Positions 11,187 through 23,000 of a DNA stretch of 64,000 nucleotides are shown one piece after another; within the stretch, counting starts at the first letter, position 1; each line of letters opens with the position of its first letter. The stretch is from the NCBI GenBank assembly GCA_019400425.1, contig JAFREE010000001.1, forward strand, positions 248,001-312,000, read 5' to 3'. Made by a program: the position numbers and the translations under genes. This DNA is from Hymenochaete sp. R1. Lineage: Eukaryota; Basidiomycota; Agaricomycetes; Hymenochaetales; Hymenochaetaceae. The notes under the pieces were generated by a model. The model saw only the letters and a program-made list of their open reading frames with translations, did not search any database and had not been told where the DNA came from.

Positions 11187-13806
11187 TCATAACTTTGGTG
11201 TAACGCCCCGCCTCTTCACGATCTCCTTCGCCTGGTCGCGCAAAAGTCTTCGAAGCAGCTTTCCGCTAGGATTCTTTGGGATAGAGTCCAAGAACTCAAT
11301 TCCACCCTTAAGCCATTTGTATTGTACCTTCACGTCAGCTACATGCTGTAGGAATATGAGCGTCAGCAAAAGGCAGTCGGGACTATGAAACGAACGCACC
11401 TTGAATATGGACGTTTTTATCTTCTCCGCCTCACTTGGATTGTCTCTGATACGCCGTGCCGCGTTGAGCTCCAGGACGATATAAGCCAATGGGACTTCTC
11501 CGCTATAATCGTCCGGTATACCAACTACGCAGGCATCATCTACCTCAGGAAGGTCGAGAAGATGACCCTCCAGTTCCGCAGGTGCGACTTGGAAGCCACG
11601 AACCTTGATCAATTCCTATTGAAAGTATGTTGTAAGATGCAGGTATTAGATTCAAAAGGTCCTAAGATTTCCAGACCTTGAGCCGATCGACAATGAACAT
11701 GTCTCCGTTTCTGGCAAACTTGACCTCATCGCCCGTCCGGACCCAACCATCGACAAAAGTCTCGCGAGTCCTAAACGACGTTAGTAACAAGCCCTAACGT
11801 TCATATTTTCTATAGGACTCACGCTTCTTCATTGTTGGTATAAGATAGCGCCATCTGAGGCCCCGATACGTATAACTCTCCTTCCTCTTCATAGTCAGCC
11901 AATGTTCCGTCTGCTTTCACCACTCGTGCAAGGCATCCCGGCATCAGCTGGCCCGCACTTCCCAAGGTTCCTATTCGCTGTGTTATGGGGAAATGCGTGA
12001 CTGTCGTACTTGTCTCCGTCATCCCTGAGGATTAGATGAATCTGGTACATCTTGTGACGATGCAACAGCTCTCACCGTAACCCTGTCCAATATGAGCCTT
12101 GGGTATAATCTTGATGAGCTGCTGTGTGAGCTCCGAGGAAAGGGGGGCAGCGCCACATATACAAAAGCGGACATGTGATAGGTCATGCTTCTTTGTTTCC
12201 GGATTCTAGGCACGAGCATTTCGATTTCAAGAATTCAGACAAAAAAGTTAGCAACAACTTACCTTGCATAATAAAACTATCTGGGGTGGTACAAGGCTGT
12301 GCCACCTTAAATAAAGAGAATGAGATTAAGCAAAGCTGCCAACTCACGAAAGATGAGTTATCTTGTATTTCTCGATGCTATTCAGGAAGTCTTTGAAGTT
12401 GAATTTCGGTATTACGACAAGGGTAAGCTACTAAAAGGATCAGTACAAGGGATTTTAGCATGAGGATATGCTCGACTTACTCCAATATATAGTTGCCAAT
12501 GAAGCTGCGCGAACGAGAGTCAGAGCGAATGTCGGAGTTTGTAGTCTGTCTGGCTACGTACAACAACAAGCAAGCCGTAGATATCTAGTACACTGTTGAG
12601 ATAAGCGGATGCAGACATCAATCTAGTTCACTCACGGAAGATCGGTAAAGCTATGAAAGTCGAGAAAAATGTTCCAAGTCTGAGTGCCCCGCCGTTCCAC
12701 CATAAACCATACATACCTGCTGCAGCAATATCCCCTGGCCTAAATCGACGATCCTCCCATGATGTGTAAGCCTCGTTTGCCTTGTGGAAAACTGACATCT
12801 GGATCATGTTGGAAACAACAGCGTAGTGTGGAATGGCGACGGCCTAAATAAACGCTTGTCAAGATGCTTTGTGACTTCTGGATTCGAATGTCGCTCGCCT
12901 TTGGCTTTCCGGTAGTTCCGCTTGAAAAACTTAGGAAGGCGACCTTCTTTTTAGCTTCACCAGGGGCCAGTCGTCGCTCTTCGAAGGATGGGTCAAGGGA
13001 CAAACCCTCTTTCACGAGCTCTGGAATGGTCGCGTATGGGATTGGGTACTGAGCCAGCCCTTCATCCATGAGAATGATATGGTCGGTAGCTATTTGCGAT
13101 CGTCTGGCCGCCGCCAGCGCTGTACGGATACAATTCGGATGGGTGATGAGTACAAGCGTTTTTGCTGTCATGAGCTGGTGCGTAAGCTCGTCCGCCGTAT
13201 ATGATGGGTTTGCACACCTGTTGGGGCGTCTTAGTCGGATGTCTTGACGAGCAAGCAGTTTCTTACGAGACAGTGGCACCCAGTCTATGCGCTGCCCATA
13301 TAGCGCAAGCGTAATCTGGGAGCCCAGTGAGCTCTTGCATAAAAAAACCATGTCGATGATTAGTCAACCGTTACTTACCTACATGGTTTGGAGAAAAGAT
13401 GCAAACTGGAGCACGTAAAAAGACCAAGGATGAACACCCGTAGGAGCAAGTTGCGGATCGAAGAACTGACCAACGTCATTGTTCCCTGAAGCATCCGTGA
13501 GATACGTATATAGTTATATATGTAAACCGATAGACGCACCAACACCCCAACGTGCATGCAAAGCATTTGCAATGCCATACGTTCGAGTACGGATCTAACA
13601 TGAGTGAGCCCAGAACGACAAAACATTTGTGCGGCAAAGCAAACCTCCTCAAAGCCTATCTTTCTGCCCGTGGTATCATCTATGAGCCAGGGAATATCAC
13701 CGTTCCGTTCGGGACGAGTCGGATGGTGTGAGTCTAGAATGAATTGAGCAGCGGTGAGGTCATCCGGGATATGAGGTAGGGGCAAGGGTGAAGAGAAAAC
13801 AGGCAT
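11187..13806 (-). CDS. AMP-dependent synthetase/ligase (4-coumarate/acyl-CoA ligase-like), 576 residues, 17 exons
   Basis: This enzyme activates a carboxylic acid with ATP to an acyl-adenylate and then a CoA thioester. The acid is not determined by sequence. Exons: 13806-13645, 13594-13540, 13485-13471, 13405-13379, 13315-13267, 13217-12899, 12843-12717, 12650-12636, 12584-12562, 12504-12481, 12427-12348, 12296-12263, 12205-12076, 12024-11823, 11770-11677, 11615-11400, 11345-11187; phases are consistent (1731 nt). ANL motifs are present in order: FSSGTTGKPK (phosphate loop), GQGYGMTETS, GELYVSG, the hinge TGDEVKFARNGDMFIVDRLK, KVRGFQVAPAELE, and PKNPSGKLLRR with the catalytic Lys. No peroxisomal C-terminal signal is obvious (ends TPKL). 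Exons of 15, 15, 23, 24 and 27 nt occur, and the intron 12844-12898 has a GC donor. The gene is divergent from the Lnt-like gene. Confidence 0.92.
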
Positions 13807-14582
13807 GCTGACGGAGTATACTCAGAATCGGGAAGCTCCTGGAGACGACGAGAGAAGGGGAGAGAAGTCATGAAAAGAGCCGTGGATGTGTGCTTTTATG
13901 CGATACGGGAGGACGATATGGAGTGTAGAAGAGTAAGTATGTCTTTGAATGGGCCATTGAACAGTTCTGCCGAGCGTGTCAAATTCGCAATGGGAAATAG
14001 GAAGTAAGTCAACTGAGAGATCATGAGCCGGTGCCATGCGGATCGACAGTGGCTGAGAATCTCTGAGAATCTCACAAGCTCCGGCTTACTTTTTTCGGCC
14101 ACGCAATCAGACTTCCTTCCTCCTTGGCCTCAGGCTGTCCCTCTTTCTTACAGATCTTTCCTCCGACGCTCAATACTTTTATCTTATCTTCAGCGGAATA
14201 CTCAAATTAACGCGGTCAAGATGGATGTAAATAACATCCCGAGAAAAATACGGATACTTATAACTCATCTGGTGCTAGTGTTTATTTATATAATAACCCA
14301 TGGTCATGATCAACGAAAGTAGAGTACACCAGATCCCCTCAACTTCTGAATCGCTCCCTAGCAAAGTAGCACGAGTAACTGCTATCAACTGCATCTGACA
14401 ACAACACTGCCTACGCTCGTTGTGCGGCGTATACCAAAAGTCAATTGCACTGGCGCCGCATGTTCACTCTTCTTTTCGACCGCAGTCAGGAGCTTCTTCT
14501 TCCAGTGCAGGCGCTTATTCCTCAAGTATAAACAGCCTGCTCTTCCAGCGCCTCGAGATCTCAGTCTCTTTCTCCCACTACC
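13807..14582. promoter_or_regulatory. Divergent intergenic region (ligase / Lnt-like) with a TATAAA element
   Basis: This 776-nt region separates two divergent genes. A TATAAA lies at 14527-14532, about 50 nt before the Lnt-like start codon. Small open frames here have no supporting features. Confidence 0.4.
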
Positions 14583-16368
14583 ATGCCCCTCTTGAGTTAT
14601 ATGCCATCCGCTCGGGCCTTTATGGTCACCCATCCCATGTACAGTTACTTACCCGCATCCTTCGTTTTGGGATTTGTCGCCCTTAGGATACCTGTTGGGT
14701 TTGTTCCCCTCACCTTCCTCTTGGCTTGTATCAGGCTTTTCGTCATTTCGGTCTCTCGTAGGCATTATACGAGCTGGAAATTGGCCACAGGAATCGTCAC
14801 CCTGGCGCTCTCAGCAACACTCGCAAATCTCCGCATCTCCTTAGGCGCTACCCCAGATGGCCAATCGTCGACATTGATGTCCCTATTCTTCGTATCTGCC
14901 GTCAGTGTCGTATTCATCGTTGTTACACCCTACTTGGAGTCCACATTCGGCCGTGGCTTCCGCGGTGCAGGTCCAAATCTTTCCCTCTTTCCACTCATTT
15001 GGGCATTCGTGAACCTATTCGTCGCCAATATTAACCCTCTTGGGTATCTTGCATCATGGAGTCCATCAACAGGCATGGGGGCCTACGTATGGCTTCGGAA
15101 CGTGTTCGGTCCTTTCGCGATCGATTGGATCGTGGGCATGCTTGCCTGCATTCTGTCAGAGATCACGAGCTGGTGGATTATGGGTTCGGATGAATCCTAC
15201 GCGCCTCCTAGTCTCATCGAAGTCTCGAGCGCAGGTATCAACGAAGATGAGACCAAACCCAAAAACTCTTCCGCTCCAATTGTCTTTGCGACATGCCTAT
15301 TCATCCTCGCCATCCCATCTTTCTATTTGCGAAGCCTTCCATTACCTGTCAATGCCGAAGGTATTGCATCGCTCTCCGTTGCCTGCGCTTTGCCGTATAT
15401 CAAGGACATGGACCGGGCACCAACATTTGAAGAAATGCTGCACGAAACGCAAACTCTCACACCTTTGGCCAAGGTTGTGCTATGGCCAGAAGGAGCTGTC
15501 AAATTCGATTCATCCAAGGCAAAGGAAGAGGCAATCCAGAAGGTGTCATTCCACGCCCAGGGATCCGTCGTTGGGGTTTCGTTCATTGATGCCTCAGAGC
15601 GTAGACAACGAAATGGATTCATGCTCGTCGATCATAATGGGGTGCGAATGGAGTATTTCAAGCGTCATTTAGTTCCTTGTGCGTCTCATCCATTTTGTGT
15701 CAGGCATGTACTAAAACTCCCAATCAGTTGTCGAGACGTATGCAATGGCAGCAGGACTCGAAGGCCCGGATTCGTTCGACTACCAATTGGTCACCAAACG
15801 TAACTCTCGCAACAAGCCACTACATTATCTAAACGTGTCACTCACAGCATCCATCTGCCTCGACTTCGCCCACCCGCAAATCTTCGAAAATCTTCAAGAG
15901 CGACCAACGCTCGTTTTAGGTCCCGCCCGGACTTGGAACCAGAACGTCGGAGTTGCGATGTGGGAACAAGCCGTTGCACGTGTGAACGAAATAGGAAGTA
16001 CGTTGCTTTGGTGCGACGGTGGGGATAGCGGACTCAGCGGCGTCGGAGGAGATGCAGTGGGTTCAGGAGGTATTGTTCAAGTCGGCCCGGGCTCCTGGGT
16101 CCGTTCGATAGGCTTGAAGAATCCCCCGAGTAATACCGGACGGACGCCGTTTGCGAAGTTCGGGCACTGGCCGTCGGTTGTTGCTGCCTTGATCATCTTT
16201 GGCATGGAGAAAACTCTTGTGTTGAGCTTGAACAAGATACGAGGAAGGGCGCGGCCGAGGATGTTCCAGGGGTTTCCTGTGACAAGGAGGCAGTTACAAA
16301 GTCTCCTTGCCTGGAGGGTTGGAAGGAGTGCGACCCAACAGGGTGAACAAACACCTCTTCTCGAGTGA
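14583..16368 (+). CDS. Membrane protein with C-terminal carbon-nitrogen hydrolase domain, Lnt-like, 578 residues
   Basis: There are two exons, 14583-15678 and 15728-16368. The N-terminal half (residues about 20-265) has several hydrophobic helices. It is followed by a nitrilase-fold domain and a final hydrophobic helix near FGHWPSVVAALIIFGMEKTL. The catalytic triad of the CN-hydrolase family is visible as E303 (VVLWPEGAVKF), K360 (EYFKRHLVP) and C409 (ASICLDFAHP). This order of membrane helices then E-K-C is that of bacterial apolipoprotein N-acyltransferase (Lnt). Fungi make no bacterial-type lipoproteins, so the substrate is probably different; an N-acyl or amide transfer at a membrane is inference. 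The start is the first Met; alternatives are Met7 and Met14. Confidence 0.82.
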
Positions 16369-17132
16369 GTTCAGGCTGCGTGCTTGCAGTGTTCTAGTTT
16401 TGGGGTCAGTGCTGTACCAAGAGAATTATGTTATGAAATTTGAGAGTTTAGTTGTAAGCTGTAGCTTGCACATGCGTATTCTATAGTCATCGGAATATGA
16501 AAGTGAAAAGTGCATATCGGTTGGACAAGACCCGAAGGCGCGTGTTGAGGGCGTGTTTGGTGAAGAGCTTGCTCAGCGGCACGGACGTTGACGAGCTCAC
16601 ACGGCCTCAAAACCCTCGTACGTTCCTGCACCCAAGCAAGATCCATCAAAGCAGCAACGTCGAGCTCGTCGTCTTGATCGTCGCCTCGCCATCATTGCAA
16701 GAGTAGAAAGCCCATTGCGGAACAACCTTTCTCATAGTCATTTCCGACGATCTCTTCATTCTTCTTTTACCTACCGCTCGTTATCGGAGCAAATAGCTTT
16801 CCAGAGTCTTCCAAAGGAGCCCCTCACTCACCTGACCGCACGATTTCCTCGCGACTTCCAAGCTGTATACATACCAGCAACCTTCGTCTATCCCACCTTC
16901 ACCAGCATCTTCCAACACATCCTTCAACCTCTTTCGTCGCTCCAACGAACAGCAGCAACAGAAGGGAGAGGCGACAAAGAAATCTAAGAAATCCAAGAAA
17001 CGCACTGGCGTACTTGGCTCGTTGCGACGCCAGTTCACGTCTTCACGCTCGGAACTTGAAGCACCCGCGAACGAAGCCGAGAACAATCCTCCGCAGCCCG
17101 GGTTAGAAGGACCTAAGACGACATCAACAAGG
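16369..17132. other. Intergenic region with an ATG-less open leader before the next gene
   Basis: Frame-continuous, coding-looking sequence (Ser/Pro then Gln/Lys-rich) runs upstream of 17133 to an in-frame TGA near 16836 but has no ATG. It may be 5' UTR or part of an exon whose start I cannot see. Nothing else is recognised. Confidence 0.4.
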
Positions 17133-17839
17133 ATGCCGATCCAGACAAAACATGGGGAGACGCTTGACTGGAATTACAGTGAGGAGGAACCGACATTCGA
17201 TAACTTTGAATGGTTCAAGGTGTGCGACATCGTTTTCTTTTGCAGATTTTCAATGATAATTTACTGGAATCTCAGGACCGGCCTCCAAGGGTTGGTGCAG
17301 CAGTCCTTAAGTTATTTAAGCAAATTGAAAACTCAATATTTTCTCGACTAGGCCCAGACCATGGAAAGCCCGGTACCATCTGTACCATACATTCCTGAAC
17401 AGGATGTCGTAGAAGCCAACGAACAATTCCAGTTCGCACTCAAGAATGCTCAAAACGTGTTATACACGCGGTCAAAGCAGTTTGGGCAGGTCCGTCCTCA
17501 TTTACCTTTCACGGCGTCATTATCACTGATAGCATATTTGCTAAGTTGGGTGTACTTGGATGGACCTCCGAGTTCAGCGAGCTTATCGACGCGATCAAGA
17601 CCCTGGCGTTCGCAGGCAACATGTTCATCGCAACGCGAGAGCAGGCCCTAAGAACGTGCAAGGAGATTCTTGGGCTCAATCTCAATGTCCGAATACAGAT
17701 CATCACGATGTATCTGTCTTCGCAGGTTGCGCGGCTCCGCAGGTTCCTCGACGGAGAGTCAACTTTTGAAGACTATCCAGAAACTGATTTCCCCCTCGAA
17801 TCACGTCAGTATACCGAATGGGTTCCCCCCTTTGATTGA
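17133..17839 (+). CDS. Unrecognised conserved-looking protein
   Basis: I do not recognise this family. My exons are 17133-17219, optional 17246-17290, 17352-17489 and 17546-17839. The middle exon is uncertain because skipping it also keeps the frame. Seen: an acidic stretch SEEEPTFDNFEWFK, then MESPVPSVPYIPEQDVVEAN, then a helical, Leu-rich region (GVLGWTSEFSELIDAIKTL) and LSSQVARLRRFLDGES. The stretch from 17352 on is regular, with few gaps, and looks globular. The first ATG in frame is 17133, but upstream sequence in the same frame is open and basic, so the true start may be earlier through an unseen exon. The 3' end may also differ, because GTCAGT after ESR could be a donor. Confidence 0.5.
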
Positions 17840-18057
17840 TATTCCCCTTTTTCCTTTGGGTCTTTCTCCGCCGACTCTTTCATTCTTTTCTTATCACTGT
17901 GAGGAATGTTATGCTCATGTTTCGTTCGTTTGTCAAATGACGATCAACGTTTTGTTTTGCAGTGATGGACCATTGAACGACTAACGATGTGACCGGAGCT
18001 CCTCCTGTCTATGTCGATGACACAACTGCGGTTTGACACGAGTTTGTCGCCAGTATT

Positions 18058-18643
18058 TCAAATCCCATTCTTGGACCGTGCATACCTGTAATTTTGGAAT
18101 GTAATTGTCAGATTTTCATTATCTGCCCTTTGTTTAATTCATTGCATTAGTTTAAAAGGTCAAAGCAATGTGTGTTTGATAAAAGTAATACTCACCGGTT
18201 ATCTGGTCTATCGAAACTGCGTTTGGTAAATTGTAGATTACTTGGGTCGAGTCGAATACTTCGTTCAGCTTTCGTTTTTTCTCCTCTAGTCGAGTTGTCA
18301 GCCTCACCTTCATCCAGCAACCGAAGTTCTGTAAGTATATTCACTTCCGATTATCGAAAGCTTACGACAAATAAGAAAAAGACTGACCACCTGTCCTGTC
18401 CGTTCTTGAACCCATCTTTAGGTAATATTGTTATGTCTGTTCCAAGTCCCGTCTGTCCTTGTTTCGAATTCAACTGCTCGAGCTGATAATTGAATATCAT
18501 TGTGTCAGTCTGCACTTGACTCTAGAGACTCACCTTTCCACCGATCACAAAAGCTCCCGCACATATCGAGACTCTCAAAACAGCCTCTCAGACGAGAGAA
18601 AAGCCTGGGTGGTCGTGCTGATGTAACAGATAGAAGTGTCCAT
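18058..18643 (-). CDS. Small hypothetical protein, multi-exon, start unresolved
   Basis: No long open frame exists, but spliced exons join in phase: ...-18534 (CAGAFVIGGK), 18482-18391 (LEQLNSKQGQTGLGTDITIL), 18285-18196 (GEKTKAERSIRLDPSNLQF) and 18085-18058, ending RYARSKNGI and TGA. Donors are GTGAGT, GTGGTC and GTGAGT; acceptors are CAG, TAG and CAG. The intron 18286-18390 has a CTGAC branch-like site. The first exon contains a short hydrophobic stretch. An ATG at 18643 can be linked only through a weak donor, so the N-terminus is open. I do not recognise the family; a small membrane-anchored protein is possible. Confidence 0.35.
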
Positions 18644-20068
18644 GTTGAGAAGCCGAGCCTTCCCTAGCAGCGCGCGACAGAGGAGAGAAGGCTGTAATGC
18701 TCGCTATGGGCCACCCGAATAAAGGTCAATATCTCGCAGAAGTACGACTCGACAGCAACTGCCCAGAATCCGAGAGCATGTGGCCTGCCAGTGAGAGAGA
18801 CGACGGGAAAGGCGGCGGGAGGGGCACTGGAGAGGGAAAGGAGGGGGGATGGCTGGTGGAATGGGGGAAGGGAACAGTGGCAGACAAAAGGAAACGAACC
18901 AGCTACCAACTATTTGAGGGATCCGCGGGGGAACTTGGAAGGAGGCTGACTGGCCGGAGGAAGACCTAATGGTATCGGCTGACAGATGAAGCTATTAATT
19001 CAGAATGAGTCTGCATCTGCATTTTTTTGACTCAGCTAACATTGGAATGTATTTGGATATAGGCTGGCATAGTTTTTATTGGAAAACCCTGGGTCGAAAC
19101 TCCAGGAATATTATAAACTTGACTACAGGGCGGAAGAGATTGATTCTGACTAGTCCTAGTTAAAACGAGCATCGGAAGGTAAAGTGAAACTAATTGAGAA
19201 TCAAACTGAGATTGCGATGAACCCAGAAAGCTGTGTACCCAAGCGCGTTGTTTATGTATGTTGACGCGTTGAATATGTCGTCGTTAAATAACAAAATGCT
19301 GAATACTGTAAATCAAACGGTCCGCATTTCAATCCCAGCTTAGACCCCCCCCCCCTCTCCCCCAAGTGACTTTCAATTCCAGCGTCTGCTTATAAATACT
19401 ATTAATCAATAAGAAGTCCAACAATTTCCATTTTATGTTTCCACGATCAGAATAACACTTTGACATGGAGAAGGCTCTACGCTAGCGAAAGCCGGTACCT
19501 GAGCAAAGGCTAATAAGGTAAGCAAGAAGAAGTAAAAAAAATAACGCTTGGGTAAGAAATTAGAGTGCAGTCAGTCGTAAACATGCTTTGCGCGTGAAAG
19601 TGGGAGGGGAAGGGGTGGGGGAAAAGGTTAGTGAAGAGAATGCATGTTTCGTTTCGTAGTCATGAACATCATCAACATAGCGAGTTAAAATAACTCATCA
19701 AACGTAGACAGGGATAGACAAAAAGAAAGGAGAAAGAATCCAGAGCAAACTGTGGAAACGAACAAAATTCAGAGGTAAAAGATAAAGTTGCCCCAGATTA
19801 TATGCAAGTGAAAAAGCAAATGAAATATGAAAACAGATCAACAGCGCAAAGAACCAGCGAAGGGTATGGCGCGACAACTGTGGGAATATGATGCAGAGAG
19901 GATGTGGTACACCATCTAAGTAAGGATAAAATGAAATAAAAGCAACAAAGAGGGAGGTTTCGCTCGCCAGTTACCCGGCTTTCAGAACTGCAAGGTGATA
20001 AAACAAATAAAAAAGAAACATAATGAACAAAAAATTCGAATGCAACAACAAATCGTTGGATATACACA
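18644..20068. other. Gene-poor stretch, about 1.4 kb
   Basis: I see no gene. A purine-rich segment at 18790-18900 and an 11-C run at 19345-19355 stand out. The last several hundred bases should include the 3' UTR of the large gene that ends at 20069. Confidence 0.5.
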
Positions 20069-23000
20069 TTAGTGTGTCGTTATCCCAGCGTACATATTCC
20101 AGTATTCAGGTGTCAGGGCTGGATCGTCGACACCACTTTGTCGAACGCGCGGCGGAGTAACGAGAGGTTCGGGAGCATACATCGACTCGCTCGGTGGATC
20201 GGGGAGCGGGTTCGAAAGGGGTCCCGGCGTGCGCATTTCGAGAGTGTCATAAGGAGCAGGGTACTCAAATTGTCGTGAGGCTGAGACCAGCGGTGGTTGA
20301 GTGTAAGGACTTGTGGGAGGGTAAGAAAGGGAGGTGTAGTGCGTGGGGGAGATGTTGAAGGACCGTTGGTGAGGAAGTGAGGAAGCTTGCGATGGATCGT
20401 AATACGGGCTTTGCGTTCCATATGAAAGTCCATAACCCGATCCGTTCTGCGTGGTGTACGCGGCAGAATGTCTCGAGGTGGGCGTAGGAGTTGCTTGCAC
20501 CTGAGTCTGCGACTTTGCCAGCTCTGGGTTGTACAGACTCTTGCCTTTCCACATTCGATCTGCCTCCCATGCTTCTTGCGCAGTTAAAGACGAGAGACCA
20601 ATGGTTTGCTCGGCGCCTGCTGCTGGATCCGACATGACGCGACGCAAGGACCCTTGGCGGCCAACAGTGGCGCCGTTTACACCACTACTGGGATTTTCCG
20701 GTGACTTCGAGTCGGGGGAGAGCACGGACGGACCATTTTCACGCTCCCGTTCACGTTCGCGTTCACGCTGCTTTCGCCTCTCTCTCCTCTCCTTCTTCTC
20801 GCGCTCGTACTCTGTAGGGGAAAGAGAACCGCTCCGAACACCATCCCTCTCGTCATAGCTTGAAGAGAGCGGGATACCTTCGAGAGGAATGCGAGTATAA
20901 GTGACAGAGGTAGAATTGCGCTCATCGCGTGTACTGTTGTGTCGATGATGCGCTGTACGCTCTCGATCACCCTTGCTGTCATGTCTGCGGGAGGAAGGCT
21001 TCTCAGTTTTCGAGTTTCGTTCTTTTTCCTCCCTGTCCTTGTCCCTCTTCTCCTTTTTGGACCCTTTGTCCCTCTTCCTTTCCTTTTCCTCGGGCGCAGT
21101 TTCGACGAGCGTCCACTGCTCCTGGCCGACAGAGATGATACCCATTTGGGCGAGACGCTGCATGTCACTCGGAGAACGGATGAGGCGAAACGTTTCCGTG
21201 GTCGAGCCTCGCTGACGTTCCTTTTTCTCCCGCCGTCGTTCCCTGTCCCTCTCTTTCTCTTTATCCTTCTCCCGCTCCCGCTCCTTCTCCTTCTCCACCT
21301 CCCTCTCCTTTTCACGCTCACGGTCAAGGAGCAAATCACGTTTAGAGTGCCGACGCCATTTCTCCCCCTCAACGTCACGATCGTACTCCTCCACCCTCGA
21401 CGGCCGGGCCTCCTCATACTTCGACGATCTCGGGTCCTCATACTTCGATGAACGTACTTCTTCGTATCTCGACGAGCGGTGTTCCTCGTAGCGTGACGAC
21501 CTAGCTTCTTCATATCGCAAGGGCTTCGGTTCATCGTAAAGGTACTTCGAATACCGCAGGTCTTCGTACTTCGACGATCTTGGTTCGTCGTACAGATACT
21601 TCGAAGACCTCGGATCCTCGTATCTCGAGCTCCTGTGCTCTTCGTATCGAGAAAGCATCGGATCATCATACTTCGAGGACCTTGGTTCATCATATCTCGA
21701 TAATCTGAGTTCGCCGTACCGCGAATGCCTCCGTTCCTCATAGTGAGAAAGTCTTGGCTCATCATACCGTGAGAGCCGGTTCTCCTCGTACTTTGATCCA
21801 CGTTCCTTGTCCTCGTACCGAGAGGACCGCCGTTCCTCATAACGAGATGACCTATCCCGCTCCCTGTCCCTGTCCCGCTCTCTCTCCTTCTCCCGTTCTC
21901 GCTCAAGTTCGTGTTCTCTCTCCGCAATTCTCTTCAGCTCCTTTTCACGCTCTCTTTCCTCTCTCCTTGATCTCTCCTCCCTCCTCGATGCTCTTCTTGC
22001 GGCCTTTTCCTCCCTTTCTCTTTCCCTATCCTTCTCTCTCTCATGCTCCTCCCTCTCCTTCTCTTCTAGAAGCCTCACAGGGATAGCCTTGGCTCCAGCC
22101 CTTTCCATTCCGTCCTTTAGCTCCTTTTCGGCGCGCGAGATGTATCCAGGCACATCTGCTGCAGGTGCGAGAGGTGTAGGTGGATTAACATAAAGACTAG
22201 CACGATTAAGAGGCGAGGTGCCGTCATGCTCAGCATCTTTACCCTTGACGCGGTCCGCGTTTGAATCAGACGGTGCAGCGGCTGGTACGGGCTTGCGGGA
22301 ACGCGAGCGTGAGTGAGACTGCGATTGAAGATGTAACTGAGACAGAGACTGGGACTGGGACTGAGGCTGGGTCGAAGCTGATTGAGGCTGGGATTCGAGT
22401 TGAGCCTGTGGCTGGGCGTATAATTGATGTGTAGCTTGAGGCTGGTACTGAGGCTGGAATGAAGGTGATTTAGAACGAGACTGCGAGGGCTGGGGCGGTG
22501 AAGGCGATTTAGAATGAGACGGGTGAGGCTGGGACTGAGGCGATTGCGAGTAAGGCTGAACAGGAATGTGAGCGACAATGGTCGATTTTGAGCCAGCCTG
22601 AACCAAGGGCTGGGGTGATCGAGAGCTAGCCCGGTGCTCGGATTGTGAATGAGACTGGGGCTGGGACTGAGGCTGGGCAGGAAGCTGGGATTGAGGTTGA
22701 GGTTGAGTCTGTGTTTGAGAAGGCTGACAATTTTTGTGAGACTTGTTCTGAATTGAATTCATGGGCTGTCTTACCTGTTTTGTGTCAGCCTCTAACGGGG
22801 GAGAAACCACAGTCCGTAGCCCACTTCCACCATTCACTCTCTTCGACCTTTCCTCTCTTGCCATCGAGAAAGGCGTCGGTACCAAACCTGGCTTCACGGC
22901 TGAAGCAGAGGCCGTAGGAGGTATGCTTGGGACAGGCGGAACAGGCGTCTCCCTCCCTCCGACTCTGTCCCAGTCTGGCTCTGTCGCAATATCCGGCATC

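Noticed and set aside
16497..16706. 70-codon open frame between the Lnt-like gene and the next gene
   Set aside because: It overlaps the probable 3' UTR, has no recognisable feature, and has an equally long antisense frame.
18296..18330. Exon starting at 18328 in the small minus-strand gene
   Set aside because: Its phase does not fit the upstream exon. The acceptor at 18286 does fit and has a CTGAC branch-like site before it.
20677..21927. 416-codon open frame on the minus strand inside the large gene
   Set aside because: It is the +1 shadow of the repetitive Arg/Glu/Tyr region. Simple repeats avoid stops in several frames, and the other frame continues into the ordered ends of the protein.
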